A DNA stretch of 6,465 nucleotides from Actinomycetes bacterium (GTDB lineage Bacteria; Actinomycetota; Acidimicrobiia; Acidimicrobiales; SZUA-35), in contig JAAETV010000303.1 of the NCBI GenBank assembly GCA_024227975.1, positions 1-6,465 on the forward strand. The letters run 5' to 3'. Shown here one piece after another: positions 1-5,647 of this stretch (the first letter of the stretch is position 1; every line of letters starts with the position of its first letter). The notes beneath the pieces are model-generated. The model was not told where the DNA came from. It made no database searches and saw only the letters and a list, made by a program, of their open reading frames with translations. Position numbers and translations under genes: made by a program.

Positions 1-733
1 CCGAGTCCAAGAGTTGTTGGAGGCCCGGCGGAATCAGCGTCGAGAGAGGAGGCGGATCCCCGTCGAGGATGCGCACGAGGTAGGCGGGTTGGGAATCACC
101 ATCGGCGACATGGAAGGGGGGATGGCCGGCGATCAGGGTGTGGAGGGTCGACGCCACCGAGTACAGATCCGATCGCTCGTCTCGAACGTCACGCCCGTCG
201 GCGAAGGTCTCTGGTGGGCAATGAGCCAGGGTGTACCCGATCTGGGTTGCCGTCGACTGGCGGATAGCGGCGATACCGAAATCGGTGAGTTTCGGGCCCT
301 CGGCCGCCAGGAGGATGTTTCCGGGCTTGACGTCTCGATGCAGGATCCCCTGCTCATGGGCATGACCCAGGGCCGAGACAACCGGGATCAGATACTCGAC
401 CGCCTCGCGCCACGGCACTCGGCCCCGAGCTTCCAAGAGATCGTCGAGCGAGCCATTGGGAACGAACTCCATCACGAGAAACGGAGAGCCAGCCGGCGTG
501 TAGCCAGCCTGGAACGGAGTGATGACATTAGGGTGAGATGAGAGGCGGCCCATGATGGCACGCTCCCGATCGAAGCGACGGCGACCATCGGCATCGATGT
601 TGCGTAGCACCTTCACTGCTACCTGGCGGTGGAACCCCTCATCCCAGGCCACATAGACCGTGCTGAACCCGCCCTCCCCTATCGGCTGGAACTGGGACAG
701 TTCCTCGACGCCCAGATCGATGTGTCGCTCCAC
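1..733 (-). CDS. Hanks-type Ser/Thr protein kinase, N-terminal part (runs off left edge)
   Basis: This gene encodes a eukaryotic-like Ser/Thr kinase catalytic domain that would phosphorylate proteins in the cytoplasm; its substrate is unknown. I translated 244 residues from the GTG at 733-731. The catalytic landmarks are in order: glycine loop IGEGGFSTVY (residues 18-27), VAVK with ATP-anchoring K41, helix-C E57, hinge VMEFV (87-91), catalytic loop HRDVKPGN (132-139, D134 and N139), DFG (151-153), PPE in place of APE (173-175), and DLYS with D189. All residues needed for catalysis are present, so it should be active. The stretch before PPE (GYTLAHC) differs from the usual GTxxYxAPE. GTG is chosen as start because AGGAGG lies 9 nt upstream and the glycine loop begins about 18 residues in, as usual for the family. 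The C-terminal part, including any membrane segment or sensor domain, is outside the window. It is divergent from the DUF885 gene. Confidence 0.95.
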   Translation of the reverse strand, partial: MERHIDLGVEELSQFQPIGEGGFSTVYVAWDEGFHRQVAVKVLRNIDADGRRRFDRERAIMGRLSSHPNVITPFQAGYTPAGSPFLVMEFVPNGSLDDLLEARGRVPWREAVEYLIPVVSALGHAHEQGILHRDVKPGNILLAAEGPKLTDFGIAAIRQSTATQIGYTLAHCPPETFADGRDVRDERSDLYSVASTLHTLIAGHPPFHVADGDSQPAYLVRILDGDPPPLSTLIPPGLQQLLDS

Positions 734-820
734 TCGACCCGTCCTCCTAGATCCCGATGGGCTCGGTCGAACCTACCAGGCCACGAGGACCAATAATCTC
801 GGCGTCGTAGGGTTGGATTC
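734..820. promoter_or_regulatory. Divergent intergenic spacer, kinase / DUF885 gene
   Basis: This 87-bp spacer must hold the 5' signals of both divergent genes unless transcription starts further inside one of them. The only AT-rich core is CAATAAT at 791-797. AATAAT (792-797) resembles a -10 hexamer for the rightward gene, with TCGAAC (768-773) as a poor -35 at an 18-bp spacing. The rightward ribosome site is weak (AGGG about 9 nt before the ATG). No palindrome or terminator is apparent. The promoter assignment is tentative. Confidence 0.3.
743..748 (-). promoter_or_regulatory. Shine-Dalgarno site for the kinase gene
   Basis: The minus strand reads AGGAGG here, followed by 9 nt and then the GTG codon at 733-731. 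This strong site decides the non-ATG start, because there is no ATG at a suitable position between it and the glycine loop. Confidence 0.75.
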
Positions 821-2482
821 ATGACTGAGCTGTTCGATCTGAGCGATCGGGCGGTCAACGAGTTCGTTGCCGCCGATCCGCTCCTAGGTACCTACTCCGG
901 GGTGGCCGGCCATGATCATCGCTGGCCCGACATGAGCCCTGAAGGTCACGCAGAGTCGGTGACTCTCCATCGTGCGATGCGGGACGAGGCGCTGGCCACC
1001 ACCGCCGAAACCTCACAGGATCGGCTGGCCCAGCGGGTGTTGGTTGACTATTGCGACGATGCTCTTGCCGCTCACGATGCCGCCCTTTACCTCACCGATC
1101 TCAACAACATCGATTCACCCCACCAAACGGTGCGGCAGGTCTTCGACGTTCATGCCGCCGATTCGGCCGAGGATTGGGAGTCGATCCTCACCCGGCTCGA
1201 GACCATCAACGAGCCTCTCGATGGGTATCGCCTGACCCTCGAGTCCGGGCTCAAGGTGGGACACATAGCGAGCCGACGCCAGGTCGAAGCCGTGGTCGAA
1301 CAAGGGACGATGGCGGCTGGCCCGGATTCATCCTTTGGCTCATTGCGGCGGCGCTTGGCCGAAGCATCGGTCGACAGCGCCCGGTACAAGGTGCGCCTGG
1401 ATGCCGCCATCGACGGAGCACGCTCTGCCTACGCGGACTTGAACCGCTGGTTGACCGAACAATATGCCCCCCACGCGGGGGAAGCGGACGGTGTCGGCGA
1501 GGAGCGGTACAGAGCATCCAGCCGAATGTTCTTGGGGACTGAGCTCGATCTTCACGCCACCTACCGGTGGGCCTGGGATGAGGTCGAACGGCTGTGGGCT
1601 GAATTGGAGAGGGTCTGCGCCAAGATCGACTCGGGGTGCAGTGTTCTAGAGGTGTACGAGCTCTTGTCGACCGATCCAGCCCGCGTGGCCGGCTCGGCTG
1701 ACGAGTTCATTGCTCTGATGCAGGAACGCCAGGAGACAGCGCTACGAAATCTCGACGGCACCCACTTTGATGTCCCAGACGAGATCCGAGCCATTGATGT
1801 TCTGGTTGAGCCGGCCGGCGGAGCCCTGGCGGCCCACTACCTTCCGCCGTCGGAGGACTTCAGCCGAGCCGGAAGCGTCTGGTATCCGATCGAGGGAATG
1901 ACCTCGATCCCGATCTTCAAGGAGATCACAACCGCGTACCACGAAGGCTTCCCCGGTCATCACCTCCAGGTGGGAGTGCAAGCGACCCAACAGGACCAGC
2001 TATCTCGATTCCACCGCATGCTCGTCTGGTATCCCGGTTCGGGCGAAGGCTGGGCCTTGTACGCCGAGCACCTGATGGGTGAGCTGGGATATCTCGAGTT
2101 GCCTGACTATCAGGTCGGGCTGCTGTCGTCGCAGATGTTGCGGGCCTTGCGCGTCGTAATCGACATCGGGGTCCATCTCGATCTTGCGATTCCCGACGAT
2201 GTCTCATTCCATCCCGGCGAGCCGTGGACCTATGACGTCGCCTATGACCTGTTGGCGAAACAGGCCGGCGAAGGGCCAGCTACAGCCCAATCCGAGGTCG
2301 TGCGGTACTTCGGGTGGCCCGGTCAGGCCAGCTCCTACAAGGTCGGCGAGCAGGCCATCCTCGATCTACGGGCTGAGCAGCAGAAGCGACCGGACTTCGA
2401 CCTCAAGACCTTCCACGCCAACGTTCTCGCCGTCGGTTCCATCGGCCTCGACTTGCTCCGCCATCAGATTGCCTTGGCCTGA
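821..2482 (+). CDS. DUF885-family putative zinc metallopeptidase
   Basis: This is a 553-residue protein of the DUF885 family, whose members are predicted zinc-dependent peptidases with poorly defined substrates. The N-terminus (ADPLLGTYSGVAGHDHRWPD, from residue 19) is the usual family opening. The diagnostic metal-binding motif HEGFPGHH is at 374-381, preceded by EITTAY and followed by LQVGVQ. The second conserved block, GEGWALYAEH, is at 408-417. H374, E375 and a histidine of H380/H381 are presumed to act in metal binding and catalysis, by analogy with gluzincins. The length is normal for the family. No signal peptide or membrane segment is visible, so the protein is probably cytoplasmic, unlike the lipoprotein members of the family. 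The ATG at 821 is chosen because the family N-terminus starts directly after it. It stands alone, divergent from the kinase and convergent with the IclR gene 16 bp away. A role in peptide turnover is plausible; the substrate cannot be told. Confidence 0.93.
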   Translation: MTELFDLSDRAVNEFVAADPLLGTYSGVAGHDHRWPDMSPEGHAESVTLHRAMRDEALATTAETSQDRLAQRVLVDYCDDALAAHDAALYLTDLNNIDSPHQTVRQVFDVHAADSAEDWESILTRLETINEPLDGYRLTLESGLKVGHIASRRQVEAVVEQGTMAAGPDSSFGSLRRRLAEASVDSARYKVRLDAAIDGARSAYADLNRWLTEQYAPHAGEADGVGEERYRASSRMFLGTELDLHATYRWAWDEVERLWAELERVCAKIDSGCSVLEVYELLSTDPARVAGSADEFIALMQERQETALRNLDGTHFDVPDEIRAIDVLVEPAGGALAAHYLPPSEDFSRAGSVWYPIEGMTSIPIFKEITTAYHEGFPGHHLQVGVQATQQDQLSRFHRMLVWYPGSGEGWALYAEHLMGELGYLELPDYQVGLLSSQMLRALRVVIDIGVHLDLAIPDDVSFHPGEPWTYDVAYDLLAKQAGEGPATAQSEVVRYFGWPGQASSYKVGEQAILDLRAEQQKRPDFDLKTFHANVLAVGSIGLDLLRHQIALA

Positions 2483-2498
2483 AGCCCAAGAACCCGAT

Positions 2499-3269
2499 CT
2501 ACCGATTCGACGGTGCGAGGTCGCCCGTCCATCCAAGCTGGCGAGACATCCGGGCCGCGGCGTGGGTGAGGGCAGCCGCCACCGGGTCATCGTGACCAAC
2601 GGGCGGGAAGCGGTAGGAGGGTCCGTGGCTGTGCAGAGCACCAACTAGGGTGCCGGTGTCATCGAACAAGGGCGCCGCCACCGAATTCACACCAGGGTGG
2701 AATTCGCCCTTCGTCCAGGCGTACCCAGCCTGCCGGATCTCAGCCAGGCGGACCTTGATGGCGTCGGGGTCAGTAACGGTCCGGTTGGTGTACCTCTTCA
2801 GGTCGCCGTCGAGGTAAGCATCGACCTCAGCCTGTGGGGCGCTGGCCAGAAACACCAAGCCCGGGGACACGACGTGAAGGGGAAGCCGGTCACCGGTCCA
2901 GTCCCGAATCTGGACCTCGTCCTGGCTATCGACTTGAGTGAGATAGAGCACCTCGGAGCCCGACTGGGCCGACAACCCAACGACCTCGCCCAGTCGGGCT
3001 GAGAGTTGGCTGAGATCGGACCGGTCGAGAGCAGCAATGTCCCCAGGAAGACGGGCCTTGGAGGCCAGAGCCAGAGTGGCCGACCCCAGTCGGTAGACAC
3101 CAGACGTATCTCGTTCGACGACCCGGACCTTCTCCATCGTCTTCAGTAACCGTGCCACCGTGCTGGTCGGCAACTCGACCCGGCGGGCAAGTTCGCTGAT
3201 CCCGGCCGGCCCACCGGCAACCGCCTCCAGCAGCTCGAAAGAGCGTTCAACGCTCTGCACGAAGGTCAT
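2499..3269 (-). CDS. IclR-family transcriptional regulator
   Basis: This is a 256-residue DNA-binding regulator of normal IclR length. Residues about 3-60 form the winged helix-turn-helix: SVERSFELLEAVA, then GISELARRVELPTSTVARLL as HTH, then the wing ending GVYRLG. Residues about 75-245 form the effector-binding domain, with the family signature GEFHPGVNSVAAPLFDDTG at 188-206 and a GPSYRF block at 216-221. The ATG at 3269-3267 is chosen because IclR proteins typically begin a few residues before the VQSVERSFELL stretch. No strong Shine-Dalgarno precedes it; it may be poorly or leaderlessly translated, or coupled to a short upstream frame that ends on ATGA. The effector is unknown. It is divergently placed next to the betaine-domain channel/BCCT operon across a repeat-bearing spacer, so it is the obvious candidate local regulator (inference). 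Its 3' end faces the DUF885 gene with only 16 bp between stops, and no clear terminator hairpin is seen there. Confidence 0.94.
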   Translation of the reverse strand: MTFVQSVERSFELLEAVAGGPAGISELARRVELPTSTVARLLKTMEKVRVVERDTSGVYRLGSATLALASKARLPGDIAALDRSDLSQLSARLGEVVGLSAQSGSEVLYLTQVDSQDEVQIRDWTGDRLPLHVVSPGLVFLASAPQAEVDAYLDGDLKRYTNRTVTDPDAIKVRLAEIRQAGYAWTKGEFHPGVNSVAAPLFDDTGTLVGALHSHGPSYRFPPVGHDDPVAAALTHAAARMSRQLGWTGDLAPSNR

Positions 3270-3291
3270 TGGACATCCATGGGGTCGCTCA

Positions 3292-3339
3292 CTAGGGTCA
3301 CCACCATACGGCGACTCACCACATCGTGGCGAATCACCA
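3292..3339. promoter_or_regulatory. Candidate operator: three TCACCA repeats spaced 18 bp
   Basis: TCACCA occurs at 3298-3303, 3316-3321 and 3334-3339, exactly 18 bp apart. The last two sit in near-identical 12-mers (GGCGACTCACCA at 3310-3321, GGCGAATCACCA at 3328-3339). Between them is an interrupted near-palindrome, TCACCACATCGTGGCGA (3316-3332), pairing at 6 of 7 positions around a 3-nt centre. The symmetry extends with mismatches to 3310-3338. The position, between a divergent IclR regulator and the operon it probably controls, fits a repressor or activator binding site. The DNA arrangement is directly seen; the identity of the binding protein is inferred. Confidence 0.45.
3303..3332 (-). 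promoter_or_regulatory. Possible promoter of the IclR gene
   Basis: Reading the minus strand, TCGCCA (3332-3327) and TATGGT (3308-3303) each match 4 of 6 bases of the -35 and -10 consensus and are separated by 18 bp. Transcription would start near 3297, giving an untranslated leader of about 28 nt. The elements overlap the TCACCA repeats, so a protein bound there would be expected to block this promoter; autoregulation is common in the IclR family. In a GC-rich genome such weak matches arise by chance, so confidence is low. A rightward promoter is even less clear (TTGGAC at 3269-3274 with TAGGGT at 3293-3298). Confidence 0.25.
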
Positions 3340-3348
3340 TGTCAGCAG

Positions 3349-3364
3349 CCGCCGATCTCGGCGG
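3349..3364. repeat. Perfect 16-nt palindrome CCGCCGATCTCGGCGG
   Basis: Two 7-bp arms (CCGCCGA / TCGGCGG) flank a TC centre, 28 bp upstream of the channel gene start. It could be a second protein-binding site or, in RNA, a short GC hairpin in the 5' leader just before the purine-rich ribosome site. A 2-nt loop is tight for RNA, so in RNA the stem would open by a pair. It has no trailing T-run and is not a typical intrinsic terminator. Confidence 0.4.
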
Positions 3365-3392
3365 TAGGGCCCGGGGGGGAGCTGGATAGAAG

Positions 3393-5588
3393 ATGCGATC
3401 GAGCATCCCGAAGACTGCCCTCGCAATCCGGGTTGGGCCACGCCCCAGAACCACAGCCGTGGCGATGGCCGGGCCGATCGCAGTCCTGCTGGTTGTACTG
3501 ACCGGGCTTTCTCGCCCGGCCGAGGCGGTCGACCCCCAGGAGACCCCGGGCGGTGGAGAGACCGTTCGCCTGGCTCGCCCGACCTGGGATACCGGCTGGT
3601 TCCAGGCCGAAGTCGTCTCCCAACTGCTGGAAGAGCTCGGCTACCGGGTCGACGGGCCGACGACCATGGAGAACGAGTCTTTCTACCGGGCCGTAGACCG
3701 GGGCGAGGTCGACCTCTGGGTCAACGGCTGGTTCCCTCTCCACGATGGCCTCCTCGACCAGGCTCCGGGAGCGACCGCGTTGGGGTTCGAGGTCCGGGGT
3801 GGTGCCCTCCAGGGCTACCTGGCCGATCGGGAAACCGTCGAGGCCCTCGGCATCGAGACCCTGGCCGACCTGGCCGATCCCCGCATCGCGTCGGCCTTCG
3901 ATAGCTCTGGGGATGGCAAGGCAGATCTCATCGGCTGCAACCCCGACTGGTCATGCGGGCCGATCGTCGACCACCACCTCGAGGCGTACGGGCTGTCCGA
4001 CACCGTGACCCAGGTCCAAGGCGACTATGGGCCCCTGATGCGGGCCACGGTCGAAAGGCACCAGGCCGGCGAATCGATCCTGTTCTACACCTTCACCCCG
4101 AACTGGACAGTGGGCCAGCTGGTTCTGGGGCACGACGTGGTCTGGGTCCCGGCGCCTTTCCCCAGCCTGCCAGCTGGCATCACTGACCAGGAACCATTGA
4201 CGGTTGTGGCTGGGATCGACGGATGCCTCGCCGATCCCTGTTCGATGGGTTTCGCGCCCAACGACATCCGAGCAGTTGCATCAACGGACTTCCTGACCGC
4301 CAACCCAGCTGTCAAGGCGTTGCTGAACCGTCTCGAAATCCCCCTCGACGACATCTCTGATCAGAACGCCACGATGATGCGGGGCGAGGACGCGGCCAGC
4401 GACATCGCGACCCACGCCCGCCAGTGGATCGACGACAACCGCCAGCTGATCAACAACTGGCTGGATGAAGCGGTGGTCGCCCACACCACGGCCGGGCTAG
4501 TCCTGGCTCCCGGACCGACGCCATCGGCCGACGGCTCGACCAGCCCAGACGGGGACACCATCGACCGGGTCGGGCCGGTGCGGGTGGTGACTCGCTTGGC
4601 CCCACCGTTCGTCACCTACGACGAAGGACGCTACGGGGGCTTCAGCATCGAATTGCTGCGGTTGGTGGCAGATGACGTCGGTGCCGAGGTCGATCTCTAC
4701 GCCGTCAACAGCACAGCCAAGCTGATCGACGATGTGGCCCGCGACCAGGCTGACATTGGCATCGGCGCGGTGGCCATCACATCCCGCAGGGAGCAGTCAG
4801 TCGACTTCACCCAACCCTATATCGACTCCGGACTCCAGATCCTGGTCGCCGACCGCGATGAAGGAGCATTCGGAGGCCGGCTGGGGGCCGTTGCCCGGGC
4901 CATCTTCTCGCCCGGTCTGCTGATCCTGATACTGGTGCTGATGGTGGCACTGGTGGTAGCCGCCCACGCCATCTGGTTGACCGAGCGCAAGACCAATCCT
5001 GACTTCCCTGAGTCGTACCGATCCGGAATCTGGGAGTCGCTGTGGTGGGCGTCGGTCACAGCCACAACGGTTGGCTATGGAGACAAGACTCCCAAGGGGA
5101 CATTGGGACGAGTCTTCGGCCTATTGTGGATGTTCAGTGGGCTGTTCGTTCTGGCCTACTTCACGGCCGGGATCACGACCTCGTTCGCCATCGATGAGCT
5201 GTCGCGGGCCATCGATGGGCCCGCCGACCTGCGAGGACATGCGGTCGGGGCCACCGCCGACTCGGCCGCCATCGAGTTCCTTCAACTCCAGGGCATCGGC
5301 GCTACCGAGTACCCGACCGCCGACGAAGCCTACGACGCCCTCCTGACCGGCGACTTGGATGCCGTGGTTCACGACGCTGCCATCCTCCAGCACTTCGTGG
5401 CCACCGACGGCCGGGGTGGGGCCGACGTCTCAGGCCTGGTGTTCGCCGAGCGAGGCTTCGGACTCGCCGTACCAACCGACAGCGACCTGACCGAGACCCT
5501 CAACCGGGCTCTCCTGCGGGTCGTGGAGTCCGGTGAATACAAAGCCTTGCACGACAGATGGTTCGGGGCCGCCCCGGCCGGAAGCTGA
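3393..5588 (+). CDS. ProX-type betaine-binding domain fused to GluR0-type K+ channel
   Basis: This 731-residue hybrid is predicted to be a ligand-gated potassium channel in the cytoplasmic membrane with two extracellular binding modules. Residues 1-45 are a signal peptide (basic n-region, core GPIAVLLVVLTGL, likely cut after AEA at 45). Residues about 57-362 form a complete OpuAC/ProX domain: NGWFPLHD (111-118), DSSGDGKADLIGCNPDWSCG (170-189), FYTFTPNW (231-238) and VVWVPAPF (249-256). W113, W186 and F234 align with the E. coli ProX aromatic cage W65, W140 and W188. C182 and C188 match its disulfide. Residues 363-393 are a Pro/Ser/Thr/Gly-rich linker. Residues about 395-490 are receptor lobe 1 (AITSRREQSVDFTQPY, R466). 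TM1 is 503-528, the pore is 545-566 with filter TTVGYGD (558-564), TM2 is 572-598, and lobe 2 is about 600-727 (VVHDAAIL, D661). The ATG is fixed by an in-frame TAG two codons upstream; GGAG lies 11 nt before it. The BCCT gene follows after 59 bp without a terminator. The domain calls are firm; the gating ligand is inferred. Confidence 0.95.
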   Translation: MRSSIPKTALAIRVGPRPRTTAVAMAGPIAVLLVVLTGLSRPAEAVDPQETPGGGETVRLARPTWDTGWFQAEVVSQLLEELGYRVDGPTTMENESFYRAVDRGEVDLWVNGWFPLHDGLLDQAPGATALGFEVRGGALQGYLADRETVEALGIETLADLADPRIASAFDSSGDGKADLIGCNPDWSCGPIVDHHLEAYGLSDTVTQVQGDYGPLMRATVERHQAGESILFYTFTPNWTVGQLVLGHDVVWVPAPFPSLPAGITDQEPLTVVAGIDGCLADPCSMGFAPNDIRAVASTDFLTANPAVKALLNRLEIPLDDISDQNATMMRGEDAASDIATHARQWIDDNRQLINNWLDEAVVAHTTAGLVLAPGPTPSADGSTSPDGDTIDRVGPVRVVTRLAPPFVTYDEGRYGGFSIELLRLVADDVGAEVDLYAVNSTAKLIDDVARDQADIGIGAVAITSRREQSVDFTQPYIDSGLQILVADRDEGAFGGRLGAVARAIFSPGLLILILVLMVALVVAAHAIWLTERKTNPDFPESYRSGIWESLWWASVTATTVGYGDKTPKGTLGRVFGLLWMFSGLFVLAYFTAGITTSFAIDELSRAIDGPADLRGHAVGATADSAAIEFLQLQGIGATEYPTADEAYDALLTGDLDAVVHDAAILQHFVATDGRGGADVSGLVFAERGFGLAVPTDSDLTETLNRALLRVVESGEYKALHDRWFGAAPAGS

Positions 5589-5636
5589 CCAGCCCGAGAA
5601 CGCGCAACAGCCAGCAGAACCCAGAAGACAACCATC

Positions 5637-5643
5637 AAGGGGG
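5637..5643 (+). promoter_or_regulatory. Shine-Dalgarno site for the BCCT gene
   Basis: AAGGGGG ends 4 nt before the GTG at 5648, supporting this non-ATG start. The rest of the 59-bp gap after the channel gene stop (5586-5588) is purine/C-rich, with no hairpin plus T-run. The two genes are therefore probably on one transcript. Confidence 0.6.
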
Positions 5644-5647
5644 AACA

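Noticed and set aside
14..541. Plus-strand open frame of 175 residues over the kinase
   Set aside because: It lies wholly antisense to a frame with all kinase catalytic motifs, and its translation resembles no protein family. It is a GC-rich shadow frame.
1466..1481. C-run/G-run inverted repeat in the DUF885 gene (CCCCCCACGCGGGGG)
   Set aside because: It lies inside an intact coding frame, is short and of the kind expected by chance in GC-rich DNA.
1051..1542. Second plus-strand frame inside the DUF885 gene
   Set aside because: The DUF885 frame is continuous and family-like through this stretch; the alternative frame is Arg/Pro/Gly-rich shadow.
2483..2498. Bidirectional terminator between the convergent DUF885 and IclR genes
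   Set aside because: The 16-bp gap and its flanks show no hairpin with a T-run on either strand.
3342..3743. Minus-strand frame of 133 residues crossing the spacer and the start of the channel gene
   Set aside because: It covers the ProX domain and signal peptide on the opposite strand, has no recognisable motif and no good ribosome site.
3393..4480. Reading the ProX-like part as an ordinary ABC-importer binding protein
   Set aside because: It is covalently joined to a channel, and no ATPase or permease gene lies in the window; the downstream gene is a BCCT carrier, which needs no binding protein.
4479..4571. Fusion as a frameshift or assembly join of two separate genes
   Set aside because: The frame is open throughout, both domains are complete, the junction is a typical disordered linker, and no stop, start plus ribosome site or repeat is seen at the join. 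A chimera cannot be fully excluded without relatives.
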